A stretch of 64,000 nt of DNA from Primula veris (lineage: Eukaryota; Streptophyta; Magnoliopsida; Ericales; Primulaceae): NCBI GenBank assembly GCA_963682055.1, contig OY821742.1:11563752-11627751 (forward strand), read 5' to 3'. The notes below the pieces were generated by a model, which did not search any database, had not been told where the DNA came from, and saw only the letters and a program-made list of their open reading frames with translations. The stretch's first letter is position 1; each line of letters begins with the position of its first letter. A program made the translations under genes and the position numbers. Below are positions 1-16,310 of the stretch, piece by piece.

Positions 1-7
1 AATCTAA

Positions 8-487
8 CTAAGGATCAATGGGCGGAAAAACCGAACTGCCAGACCGAGAGAAAGACATCCGAGCTGCGCAATTTAACCGAGCTTGGTAGGAATCATTCAT
101 GACGACCAAGCATTCATTCTCCGAGGAGAGGTCATTGTTCTCCTCGATAAGAACCTTAATGCGCCCCTCAAGACGAGCATTTCTAACCGTCATGCTAGCT
201 AGGCCTTGAGGGGAGTTATCAAATTCACCCTGAGCATGGTCCCAAATCTCCTCGGCATCATACCATGAGCGGGCTAAATGATTTCTCTGTAGCAACAACC
301 TATCGAGCTGACGACTCAAAGCCGAGATCTCAGTCCACTTTATTGTTTCCTCGGGATGAGGGACGGACAGACTCAAGGCAAAGGTACCATACTCCTTCTC
401 AAGGCTGGCCATCCAATGACGGACCCGAGATACCTCAGCATCTAAGCCCTTCATCTGAGCATGATATCTCACCACGAGCTCAGACAT
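8..487 (-). CDS. coiled-coil micro-ORF A of the retroelement (159 aa)
   Basis: An intact intronless ORF starting MSELVVRYHAQ. Almost the whole protein is predicted alpha-helix with heptad-like spacing of Leu, Val and Ala and many charged residues, for example GRIKVLIEENNDL near residues 108-120. There is no signal peptide, membrane segment or enzyme motif. A TATAAATA box lies about 100 bp upstream on the same strand (585-592). It is the most distant member, and the longest, of a tandem series of four such ORFs (with 1361-1654, 2214-2552 and 2845-3156). Function is unknown. By analogy with extra ORFs of plant gypsy elements it may be an accessory protein of the element, but this is inference. 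Confidence 0.5.
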   Translation of the reverse strand: MSELVVRYHAQMKGLDAEVSRVRHWMASLEKEYGTFALSLSVPHPEETIKWTEISALSRQLDRLLLQRNHLARSWYDAEEIWDHAQGEFDNSPQGLASMTVRNARLEGRIKVLIEENNDLSSENECLVVMNDSYQARLNCAARMSFSRSGSSVFPPIDP

Positions 488-584
488 TATGAAAAGTTGG
501 GTTTAGATAGAAGGAGATGGGAGATGAAAGAGAAGAAGAAAACAATAGGAGTGTGAGAAATGATATTACTAAGGAAAAGACGAG

Positions 585-592
585 TATTTATA
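585..592 (-). promoter_or_regulatory. TATA box of micro-ORF A
   Basis: Reads TATAAATA on the minus strand, about 100 bp upstream of the ATG at 487. The same sequence context (GTTCTATAAATA) recurs upstream of micro-ORF B. Confidence 0.5.
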
Positions 593-799
593 GAACAAAG
601 ATAGTATGACATTGCCTGACAAATACTTGGGAACATGCGTATTATCTGACACAGCATGGGAGCCTGCATCATATACAGGCCTCAAACGTCACTCGGCTGC
701 AGTATGGCAGAAAATAAAAATTCAAGATATTCAAAGATCCACATTCCAACAAAACGACAAACCACAAATGCAAGGTAAAGAAAAGTGCAATATACAGGG

Positions 800-1350
800 G
801 CAAAGAAAATTTTCATTAATAAAGATGAGATACATCGCTGTTCATTACATCAGGGGACTACATCGAAATGAAAAACTATTACATCATAAAAGGAGACCTA
901 TTACATCCGAGAAAAAATCTATTATATCCGGAGGCTACATAGCCAAAGAAGATCGACTATATCAGCAAATCCAGCTAACAGGACCGAGCAGACGACGATG
1001 GGGAAGAGGAAGAAGAGAATGAAGAGGAACATAAAAAAGAAGTGAAAAGCAAGAAGAGGAAAATGAAAAATGACAAAAACCCTAGAAGTAACAAAAAACC
1101 CTTAGGATCACAGGGTTGATTGTTATATCGTAGTGGTGCAGAAGAAGAGAAAAAGGAAAAAAGAAAAAGAAAAGAACAAAGCATTAAACAAAAGAGGAAG
1201 ATGAAGAAATGAAGAAAACTGACAAATAAAAAGGAAGTCAAAGAAACAAAACAAAAAAGAAGAAAAAGAAAAAGAGTGATGGGAGAGAAGATGAAGAAAA
1301 AGAAAGAAGTGCAGAAGAAAAAAAAAATATATATAAAAAGAAGAGAAGAA
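800..1350. repeat. spacer with purine-rich tract
   Basis: Positions 808-930 contain repeated CATTACATC-like words that recur at 2140-2205 and may be a shared 3' untranslated segment of the micro-ORFs. Positions 975-1350 are almost pure A/G on the plus strand, with GAAGA-type runs. Long low-complexity ORFs on the minus strand here (Phe/Ser/Leu runs) are a by-product of this bias and not genes. Confidence 0.5.
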
Positions 1351-1360
1351 AGGGGGAAGG

Positions 1361-1654
1361 TTAGTGGGAAGTCGATCGGTATCGATGAGAGGGCCCGGCA
1401 GAGACATTCCTGTCCCGAAGTGTCGGGTTCCCCCTCAACACCTCATTCTCTTCGACTAGAGCCTGACGAGCACGTCGTCAATAATCCAGTTCGGATCTTA
1501 GCCAAGTCAATTCACGAACCATCTCGGTATGGTGATAACGCATCACCTTCAACTCTTTCTCAGCATCCTTCAACAGCTTTAGTGCATGGCCATAAGAGGT
1601 CTCGAAAGCCTCCACTTGCAAGACCAAGGCAGATTTGGTAGAAGGACCAGCCAT
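1361..1654 (-). pseudogene. coiled-coil micro-ORF B, broken by one TGA
   Basis: Starts MAGPSTKSALVLQVEAFE and runs 58 codons as a helix-rich, charged sequence to a TGA at 1478-1480. The same frame then continues without interruption for about 38 more codons (RRARQALVEENEVLRG...) to a TAA at 1361-1363. The continuation keeps the coiled-coil character and brings the total to roughly 97 residues, like its neighbours, so the TGA looks like a nonsense mutation. A TATAAATA box lies about 90 bp upstream (1739-1746). Its N-terminal word GPSTK also occurs at the C-terminus of micro-ORF C, which hints at shuffling or unequal exchange between units. Function unknown. Confidence 0.45.
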
Positions 1655-1738
1655 TTTGAGAAAGTTATAAGGCAAAATTTTATATATGGCAACAAGATAT
1701 ATGGGAGAGATTATGAAAAAACCCATATCTTAAGAGGG

Positions 1739-1746
1739 TATTTATA
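1739..1746 (-). promoter_or_regulatory. TATA box of micro-ORF B
   Basis: Minus-strand TATAAATA about 90 bp upstream of the ATG at 1654, with the same flank (GTTCTATAAATAC) as the TATA box of micro-ORF A. Confidence 0.5.
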
Positions 1747-2213
1747 GAACAGTTAAAGATGATTTAATGTGGGGAATTGCAACCGTTCATCAAAAGGCGC
1801 TGGAAAACATGGGTAATTGGAAAGGTGCGTCTGTTGAGAAGAAACGCTTGGGTTCAAGCCAGTATTTAAAGAGGGTAAATCTCCAGAAAAGCTTCTACAC
1901 GTGTCAATTACACCAGCATTTAAAGGAGGAAGTTGAACAGTGTCAAGATTTAAAAGATAAGATTTGTGCACAAGGCTCAAGGAATCCCATTAGTTCCCAG
2001 ATACAAAGACTCAAAAGATTCGGTGGATAAGGTCAAGCACAAGACCCAAGAAAAATCATTAATGAAGCCACGAGCATGCGCCGTCAAAATTAAATGCATT
2101 GGGAAAATAAATCATACAAGAACGAGAAAAATAAGAGTTTTCATTAATCAAGGGGAACTTCATTACAAGATACTTCTCGACAAAAAGACATTACATCACA
2201 AAGAAAAATATGA

Positions 2214-2552
2214 TTATTTTGTAGAAGGACCAGCTTCTTCACCGGGCTTCCTCTTCGACCGAGCATACACTTCCTCAAGGGCTAATTTGTAAGCCCTCTT
2301 GGAAGCAATTTGCCTGTCTCTAGAGGCCTCAAGCTCTTTGATCCGAGCACGAGCACGAATACTGTCGAGCAAAGACCTCTGGTGCTCCTTCTCCATGGCG
2401 TCCAATCGCTCGTCTAGTTCGACGGCCCGACGAGCTTCCACCGACAACCGGGCAACCCTCTTCTCGAGATAACGCACTTTCTTAACTTCCTCTTCAAGAT
2501 GAGCAACATATTCAGGAAGGTTATCACCATTAGTTTCATAAGGAGAAGCCAT
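2214..2552 (-). CDS. coiled-coil micro-ORF C (112 aa)
   Basis: The start at 2552 (MASPYETNGDN) is preferred over an upstream in-frame ATG at 2681 because it matches the start of micro-ORF D and follows a TATA box by about 50 bp. The protein is a charged coiled coil: YVAHLEEEVKK near residues 15-25, then ARIKELEASRDRQ and SKRAYKLALEE in the C-terminal third, ending in PGEEAGPSTK. It is clearly homologous to micro-ORF D, which has YVAYLENEVKK, IKRLEASLAKEK and AKRAYKLAFKE at matching positions. Intact and intronless. No catalytic motif or membrane segment is seen. Function unknown. Confidence 0.55.
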   Translation of the reverse strand: MASPYETNGDNLPEYVAHLEEEVKKVRYLEKRVARLSVEARRAVELDERLDAMEKEHQRSLLDSIRARARIKELEASRDRQIASKRAYKLALEEVYARSKRKPGEEAGPSTK

Positions 2553-2602
2553 TTGTTGGTTAATAAGGAATGAATTACACAAAGACGACAGTGCAGCCCC
2601 CT

Positions 2603-2609
2603 TTTTATA
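2603..2609 (-). promoter_or_regulatory. TATA box of micro-ORF C
   Basis: Minus-strand TATAAAA about 50 bp upstream of the ATG at 2552. Confidence 0.5.
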
Positions 2610-2844
2610 GGGAAAAATGAGGGACATTAATGATCGTCTCGAAGAAAGAACAACCCTCATGAACTTTCCAAGGGCATTCAAGGCTAATTAACAACAATTT
2701 CCAAGGTCCAATTGAGTCATCCAATGAGGTATTAAGGAAACAAACAGACAGGAATAAAAGTAGGAAATATTTTATTAATATTTTCAATAATTCGGTTACA
2801 ACTTGGAGATAATGTCTAATTACAAAGAAATCACAAAAGACTAA

Positions 2845-3156
2845 TTATTCCGAGAAAGAGCTTGCTTCAGCGCCCTCCGACCCCGGCTTGGTCCGATCAT
2901 GCAGCTCCTTGAAAGCGAGCTTATAGGCCCTCTTTGCTGCCTTTTCCTTAGCCAGGGAAGCCTCGAGCCTCTTTATACGTTCAAAGGCCCAATCCAGGTC
3001 GGCCATCGTCAAGTGATGGGCCGCGTCCATATCAGACAACCTTTTGGTCACGTCCGCCAGTTTCCTTTTCATAACGCGAGCCTTCTTAACTTCATTCTCC
3101 AAGTAAGCGACATAATCCGAAGAATTATCTCCAGTAGAACTATTGGGAGAAGCCAT
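2845..3156 (-). CDS. coiled-coil micro-ORF D (103 aa)
   Basis: An intact intronless ORF, MASPNSSTGDNSSDYVAYLE at the N-terminus, then a charged helix with IKRLEASLAKEKAAKRAYKL around residues 64-83 and an acidic Ser-rich tail. It is a paralogue of micro-ORF C: same start, same spacing of the conserved words, similar length. A TATAAAG box lies about 55 bp upstream and an AT-rich segment downstream (2760-2844) may be its 3' untranslated region. It is the member closest to the LTR. Function unknown. Confidence 0.55.
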   Translation of the reverse strand: MASPNSSTGDNSSDYVAYLENEVKKARVMKRKLADVTKRLSDMDAAHHLTMADLDWAFERIKRLEASLAKEKAAKRAYKLAFKELHDRTKPGSEGAEASSFSE

Positions 3157-3206
3157 TAAATCACAAGATGGTGATGGAATAAGTAATTGTGGGAATGGTA
3201 TTCCCT

Positions 3207-3213
3207 CTTTATA
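3207..3213 (-). promoter_or_regulatory. TATA box of micro-ORF D
   Basis: Minus-strand TATAAAG, about 55 bp upstream of the ATG at 3156. Confidence 0.45.
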
Positions 3214-3403
3214 GTAAATAGATCTTTGGAAAGGTCAAGGGTTTCCTCGAAGAAAGATACCGGGGTCATATCAAAGTCAAATAGCAAGTTTGCAAGTTCC
3301 CAAGACAGTAAGTGGGTCCCAAGGAACAGTTATAAAAAGGGGCATTTGTCGAATGAAACATAAGGGAGCAGCTAAACCAAAGTCGTCTCTTCGACAGACC
3401 AAT

Positions 3404-3444
3404 CATGACTCCCTCGACATGGAAACCATGTCGAGGAAGTCATG
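3404..3444. repeat. 19-bp stem, 3-bp loop inverted repeat next to the LTR
   Basis: CATGACTCCCTCGACATGG, AAA, then its reverse complement with one mismatch. This is a near-perfect hairpin just before the presumed LTR start. Confidence 0.8.
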
Positions 3445-3449
3445 GAGCA

Positions 3450-3990
3450 CTTGATAGAATATAAAAATTAGACCCGAATGTATCTATTCGGGTAGGAATC
3501 GACCCACCCATCATAGAGGGGTATCTAATGCTTAAATGGGGTATCTCAAGCCTTTCTTTGAGAATAGGATTGGATCTTACTAAAAGACCAAGCCCACTTA
3601 AATAGAGACCCATGTCAGAAAAATCTCACAAGATAGAGACATTTGTCAACATCTTAGGAGTCATATTTGCCTATAAATAGCCAAGTATCCCCCCCAAGAC
3701 CAGAAACAGAAATCATACCTAAAAAATATAGAGAGAAGGAGAGAAATGATAAAAACTAGTCAGGACGTATCACATCAAAAGCCTAACCGAGCCAGGCAGA
3801 AAGTCGAGCACAAAGAGAAGAGAAAGATCATCTTCCGGATCGAACAGCGGATCCGAGCATAAATATAGTGATATAAGTTGTAGTCCGAACAAGGGCAATT
3901 GCCGAATACTAATAAAGATCGAGAAGTGTTCATCGTTTATTGTCAATTCATGATTTATTATTGTTGAAAAGTCTAACGCGACCGATCAAA
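3450..3990 (+). mobile_element. probable 3' LTR
   Basis: Contains a good TATA box (CTATAAATAG at 3671-3680), a short inverted repeat CCCGAAT/ATTCGGG at 3473-3492 and an AATAAA word near 3910. A TG at 3452 and a CA at 3949-3950 or 3987-3988 could be the termini, but no second copy is in the window to prove this. Confidence 0.4.
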
Positions 3991-4945
3991 GTTATGGCTT
4001 TGTCAAGTATAGATAGACAAGAATGCATCATAAATTCTCTATAGTATAGTAGTAATATTTTATTTTATGATTCAAAAGATATGACAATAGAGAAGTTTTA
4101 CTTTATTAGTTTTAAATACTAAGTATGAATAAATTAATTAGTCTTAATATTTCATAATTAAAATTTAGGGAGGAAGTCTCACCCCATGCCCATATATATT
4201 CATGTTTCACGCTTTTGTCTGAAATGTTTTATTTATATACTTTTGAACTTTTTATTCCCCAAACCATTATGTTATGTCTAATTTTCAACAAGACTCGCAT
4301 TTTAGAACATCGTGTGCATCTCCCCGTTAGACGTTTCCCGGATGTTTTATCTCAGAGAAATCGACTAAGCGACTAATCGTCGATCAATCGGTGCCAATTT
4401 TTTTAAAAATATTTAAAGTATTTAAGTAGCTTTCAAATTTGACCCGATTGATCATCAACTAATCCGAATTAATCGTCAACTAATCTCACTAATATGTTTC
4501 CGACTAATCGATGCGTTGACCGCTGTTGACTTCTTCACCGACTAATCTAGTCCGACTATCATTACTTGAGTCGAATGGGAAACAACCGACCGACTAACAA
4601 TTTGATCAGACACTCGCCATCTATTTTCATTGTTCAACTATTTGACAATACGAAAAACCCATTGGTCAGCTTACTATTTGACAACATGAAAAAACCAATT
4701 ATATGTCCTCGGTCTCTATCCATCCGGGCAATGAATGGAAGGGCAAAAATTGGGGGATCAGAATCACTAGCGAATATAGACTAGTGGCCGACTAATCAAC
4801 TAATTAATCCGACTTTTAAAACAGTGAGTTTATGGGTTATGATAAATTATCATTAACCCAATTCATAAACCCTAGAAAAGATACCAAAAGGGGGGTAAAA
4901 CAGTAAATCCCAACACGTATAAACGTGTACATCTCTCTCTCACTC
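3991..4945. other. intergenic region upstream of KARI
   Basis: No gene is seen. From 4360 to 4810 the word ACTAATC and close variants (CGACTAATC, AACTAATC) occur about six times on the plus strand together with CGATCAATC, so this is probably a decayed dispersed repeat. Confidence 0.5.
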
Positions 4946-4976
4946 TATATATAAATAAACAACCCCCCCCCCCCCC
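4946..4976 (+). promoter_or_regulatory. KARI core promoter: TATA box and C14 tract
   Basis: TATATATAAATA at 4946-4957 is followed at once by 14 consecutive C residues (4963-4976) and a CT-rich leader (TCTCTCTCTACACTC). The TATA lies about 55-60 bp before the ATG, so the leader would be short, about 30 bp. Confidence 0.6.
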
Positions 4977-5008
4977 ACACTCTCTCTCTACACTCACTCT
5001 CTACAACA

Positions 5009-12462
<7,454 letters not shown>

Positions 12463-12775
12463 GCTACTGATAGGTGGCTGGCCAAGAAAATGCTATCCTT
12501 CATTTCTTTTCTAAAATACTAATGCGTAGTGATTGCATGATTGGTCTAACATTTGTACTTGCCCACATCAGAGGGCAAGGTTTTTGGGTGGATATTGTTA
12601 TGGCTAGTATCTTTTACTTGGAGTTATGAAAGATAACTTATTTTAATCTTGTAGCGTAAGTATCGTACTATAGAGTTGTAATGCCGTACGGGCTTGTCTT
12701 TGTTAGTTTTCAATCAGGAAGCATGTGTCTTTAAGTTGTGGTTCTGTTGGAAGACGGTATGAATTTTGTTTTAAG

Positions 12776-12781
12776 AATAAA
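12776..12781 (+). terminator. KARI polyadenylation signal
   Basis: AATAAA 314 bp after the stop codon, in an AT-rich 3' untranslated region. Confidence 0.55.
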
Positions 12782-12789
12782 TGTTATCT

Positions 12790-13430
12790 TGTACCATCTG
12801 TTTTATTGTCATCTCAATTCGCGTTCAATGTTGCTGTAAGATTCTTTTTTGTTCAGTTACAACTTAGGAGTCTCTTTTAAAAAAAAGTTTGTTATTAATA
12901 GATCTGTACATGGATGACTTTCGGAACAATACAATGTTGGATGAGAGGCCTTGCTTATTCTATTTGCAGATTAGGATAGTGTGAATGAAGAAATTGTGAT
13001 TTTGGCTTCATTAAGAGATCTATAGATCTCTTGAATCAAATCAGTATTATAGCTAAAGCAGTTGATGTTTGGTAGTTTTCTTTAGGAGGTTGAAGAAAAA
13101 ACCAGGTTCATTCTTAAAGCTTGTAATAGATCAGGCGGAAAAATAAAGAAAAAAGCAGCTTTTATACTGTCAACCTAGAACTGTTCAGCCAAAATCCTGA
13201 AGTTATAGGATGCAATCATGCAAACAAACACCACCTTTTTTCCCAAAAAAAGTTTTTGCAGAGGTTTGGTGAGGAGCTAGTCACATTTTTCCTGTAGGAA
13301 CTCAACCAAATTTCATAGGCTCTTCACCTGAAATTTTGCAATATTTTGAACCTTTTTACTTTCCTCCTCCTTTGACATTACAATAATATTGGCAAGTTCA
13401 TTGAAACTAATCCCAAATTTCATTAGAACT
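12790..13430. other. convergent intergenic spacer
   Basis: Lies between the 3' ends of KARI and the PPR gene. No gene is seen. The part next to the PPR stop (13340-13430) is its 3' untranslated region and has a diverged second copy near 44670-44760. Confidence 0.6.
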
Positions 13431-15092
13431 TCACTTCATGCAACTAATCCCAGGATCCTTCACCATGACCGAATCTTTCATGATATCCCTTGTTTTTGCA
13501 ACTTCAGACCATTTCTCAGCCACAGCATAGTAATTCGACAGCAAGACACATGCTTCTTTGTTCCCCAAACCTATTTTGCTCAGCTCATTAGCAACTTTCA
13601 TTCCCAAGTCAAATTTCGAATAGCTCATGCATGCATTTAGTAATGTTTTGTAAGCCACAAATTTACTTGGTTGAGGTTTGCTTTTAATGAGCTCATGGGC
13701 CTCGGTAATCATACCAGCCTTGCTTAAGAGATCTATCATACACCCAAAATGCTCAACTTTCGGCTGAATTTTGCAAATCCTCACCATCTTGTCAAATAAA
13801 ACACATCCTTCTTCAACTAAACCTGCTTGTCTACAAGCTGATAAAACGGACAAAAATGTTGCCCCGTTGGGTTTTATTCCACTGATTTCCATTTCGTCAA
13901 ACAAAACAAAAGCTTCGCTTGCATACCCATGCTTAGCTAGCGCATCTATAACCGTTGTCCAAGTAAATACATCTTTAATTGCCATTTTGTAAAATGTCAT
14001 CATTGCTTCTTGCAAACTTCCACATTTTGAGTACATATCGACTAGAGCTGTCCCAACAAAAACATCTTGTTTAATGTTGTTTTTGCGGACTAACTGGTGA
14101 ATATATCTACCGTATTCAAGGTTGAATAAACTAGCACAAGCGGAGAGGACACTCACAACGGTGGTCTCGTCCGGCCTAACTATACAACTTTCCATTTTCT
14201 TAAATATCTCTAAAGCATCCTTTGGACGACCGGACTCAACATAACCACGAATCATTGAATTCCACAAGACCTCATCTTTATAAACCATTTGATCAAAAAT
14301 TTCGCGAGCCATATCGATATAACCCATCTTGATATACCCATTTACAACAATAGTATGAGTCACCACGTCTCTTGCGCCGCCCATTTCGTAGTATAACCTT
14401 ATCATTTCATTCATCGTTTTGCATTTCACATACATACCCAGCATTGCATTCTCCACATTAATCCTACAATCTAATCCAAACTTTATCGCATAACAATGCA
14501 CCGCACTTCCAAAATCCGCTTTTCTTAGCTCTGCAAGAGCCGAAAACACACTCACCAATGTGATAGAATCTGGTCCAACTCCCTGACAAATCATTTCTTT
14601 GAACAAAACCAAAGCTTCACTACTCAATAAAACCCCGATGATCGAATTCCAACTTGCTAAGTCTCTCTCAGGAATTTCATCAAACAAGAACCGAGCACTA
14701 CCCGCTTCACCCAATGACCCATAAAAGTGAATAAGACCATTTTGCACGAAAATGTCCCGTTCAAGACCCGATTTTTTTACATGGGCATGAATCATTTTTC
14801 CATTTGTAAGCGAATTTACGTGTGAACATGCTTTCAGGACAACAGGGTAAGTGTAGTTATCTGGAAAGATTGTATATGTATTTATGAAATGTTTGTAAAT
14901 GAGAATGGTGATTATGGGTTTAGGGGATTGGGAGTATGCTCTTAAAATGCAATTAAAAGTGGGTTTTGTAAAGATTAAGCTAGTTATGATTGTTTTACAC
15001 AGGATTTGATCAAGTCTTTTAATGCTATGAGGTGAGCTTTTTAAGGTGTTGATTAATTTTGCTACCAAATGTCTATTCATTACATAATTCAT
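13431..15092 (-). CDS. PLS-class pentatricopeptide repeat protein (553 aa, E-type end)
   Basis: PPR proteins bind organelle RNA and direct its editing, splicing or stability. The ORF is intronless, as is usual for the family. Tandem PPR motifs run from about residue 45 to 480, with typical words DIFVQNGLIHFYG, WNSIIG, DEVLWNSMIRGYV, DVFVGTALVDMYSKCG, WTTVIDALAKHGYASEA, GATFLSVLSACRQAGLVEEG and FGCMIDLLSKAGMITEA. The last part (KTLLNACMSYSKFDLG ... VLLSNYYAVAEKWSEV) is an E domain. There is no DYW domain, so if it acts in RNA editing it would need a partner deaminase. The start at 15092 (MNYVMNRHLVAK) gives a Ser/Thr/Lys-rich N-terminus compatible with mitochondrial or plastid import. A broken second copy of its 3' end lies at 44745-45065. 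Confidence 0.93.
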   Translation of the reverse strand: MNYVMNRHLVAKLINTLKSSPHSIKRLDQILCKTIITSLIFTKPTFNCILRAYSQSPKPIITILIYKHFINTYTIFPDNYTYPVVLKACSHVNSLTNGKMIHAHVKKSGLERDIFVQNGLIHFYGSLGEAGSARFLFDEIPERDLASWNSIIGVLLSSEALVLFKEMICQGVGPDSITLVSVFSALAELRKADFGSAVHCYAIKFGLDCRINVENAMLGMYVKCKTMNEMIRLYYEMGGARDVVTHTIVVNGYIKMGYIDMAREIFDQMVYKDEVLWNSMIRGYVESGRPKDALEIFKKMESCIVRPDETTVVSVLSACASLFNLEYGRYIHQLVRKNNIKQDVFVGTALVDMYSKCGSLQEAMMTFYKMAIKDVFTWTTVIDALAKHGYASEAFVLFDEMEISGIKPNGATFLSVLSACRQAGLVEEGCVLFDKMVRICKIQPKVEHFGCMIDLLSKAGMITEAHELIKSKPQPSKFVAYKTLLNACMSYSKFDLGMKVANELSKIGLGNKEACVLLSNYYAVAEKWSEVAKTRDIMKDSVMVKDPGISCMK

Positions 15093-15119
15093 TAATGTCT
15101 ATTCATTACATAATTCATT
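15070..15119. repeat. short direct duplication at the PPR start codon
   Basis: ATGTCTATTCATTACATAATTCATT-type sequence occurs twice back to back. The duplication includes the ATG region and so supplies alternative upstream sequence. Confidence 0.75.
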
Positions 15120-15343
15120 GTTTAGATACAATTTGCATTATCCCAGTATTGCTAAACTGATGCTATACATTCGTTAATACAATATTACCCCTATAGATTA
15201 ATACCGGTAAATTAATACACTTTCTAGAATATTTTTTTTTTCCGGTTCCCAATGTAAAAACAAAGTAATTTCGATAAACTAATAATAAGATAATAATTTT
15301 TTTAAAGATCCTTATAGTTAGTCACTGCATAATTATAAATTAA

Positions 15344-15352
15344 TAATTATTG
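15344..15352. repeat. MULE target site duplication, left
   Basis: TAATTATTG, identical to 20971-20979. Confidence 0.93.
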
Positions 15353-15470
15353 GAGATAATTAATGTTAAGTGTATTCAACTTTCAGCTCATTTCGATTTA
15401 CTATACTCAACTTTCAACTTTTTGATTTAGTATACTGGACTAAATAAATTATTTTGATTTAGTATAAATC
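15353..15470. repeat. MULE left terminal inverted repeat
   Basis: About 115 bp matching the reverse complement of 20853-20970 with few differences. Confidence 0.9.
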
Positions 15471-15713
15471 TGTTAAATTTAACCAGAGAAACCTTGTAAA
15501 ATGTGGAAATGACCAATATACCCAAAAAATTCCTTCCAAAAATGACAAAAATATTTCCCTCCAAAATTGACAAAGAAATTTTCCCCCAAAAGTGACCAAA
15601 ATTTTCACTGTAGTTTGGACTGCCTACTTATATCTATTTCCATATCTATCTCTCTCACATCAACAGAAACACACACAAACAGACACAGACACACACACAC
15701 ACACACACACAGC

Positions 15714-16310
15714 ATGCTCTGTTTATGCAAAGAACCAGCTCTTTTAACAACATCGTGGACGGATATTAATCCAGGAAGAAGGTACTATACTTGCTGAATC
15801 AAAAGCTGCAATTTTTTTCATTGGTATGACCCACCAATGTGTGCTCGAGCAGTTAACATAATTCCTGGTTTACTGAAATCAAAAAATACACTGAAGGAGA
15901 AAATTTTGGTCTTGGCTAATGAGAAAAACACATTGGAGGAGGAAATTTTGGTATTGGCTAATGAGAAAAACATAATGAATGAGAAAATGGCAGTCTTCGC
16001 TACTGAAAAAAACACAGTGGCTCAAAAAAATGCAGTTCTGTCTAATGAGAAAAACACATTGGAGGAAAAAAATGCAGTTCTGTCTAATGAGAAAAACAGA
16101 TTGGAGGAAAAAAATGCAGTTTTGGCTAATGAGAAAAAGCAGCTTGAAAAAATGATGATTGATGCATTGAAGTTGAAGAAAATAGGACTGAAAGAAAATA
16201 ATGGGGTTTGTAAGAATTTTTTTGGGGTGTTTTTGGCTATTTTAGCTTTATTTCTAGTGATGATGGTGCTCTGTTTGGATGATGAAAAAGAAAAAAAGCA
16301 GTTGTATTAG
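15714..16310 (+). pseudogene. MULE cargo: GRF zinc finger, coiled coil, C-terminal membrane anchor
   Basis: One continuous frame of 198 codons with a single TGA at 15795-15797. Residues 1-42 resemble a GRF-type zinc finger: CLC near the start, SWTDINPGRRYYTC, then CNFFHWYDPPMCAR. All four Cys positions are present, the stop falling between the third and fourth. Next comes IIPGLL and about seven 14-residue repeats of the form LANEKNTLEEKNAV, an obvious coiled coil, then a hydrophobic segment FFGVFLAILALFLVMMVLCL and a short charged tail, so it would be a tail-anchored protein. An ATG after the stop (15837) could still give the coiled coil plus anchor (157 aa). A CA microsatellite lies just upstream. 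Whether it is a captured host gene or a regular MULE partner is not known. Confidence 0.7.

Larger units (their letters stand above)
1..3990 (+). mobile_element. 3' part of a large LTR retrotransposon (gypsy/Tat-like)
   Basis: The left edge of the window cuts the element. Positions 1-3300 carry four antisense coiled-coil ORFs, and 3450-3990 looks like an LTR with its own TATA box and polyadenylation-type sequence. No gag or pol is visible, so the lineage is inferred from layout: extra antisense ORFs between pol and the 3' LTR are a known habit of plant Tat-lineage Ty3/gypsy elements. The GC content of the ORFs is clearly higher than the flanking DNA. The right boundary near 3950-3990 is uncertain because the partner LTR lies outside the window. 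Confidence 0.5.

Noticed and set aside
265..492. Plus-strand ORF opposite micro-ORF A
   Set aside because: Shadow of the minus-strand coiled-coil frame with no family features.
975..1407. Minus-strand ORFs rich in Phe, Ser and Leu
   Set aside because: They arise from the purine-rich tract. No complex protein sequence, start context or homology is visible.
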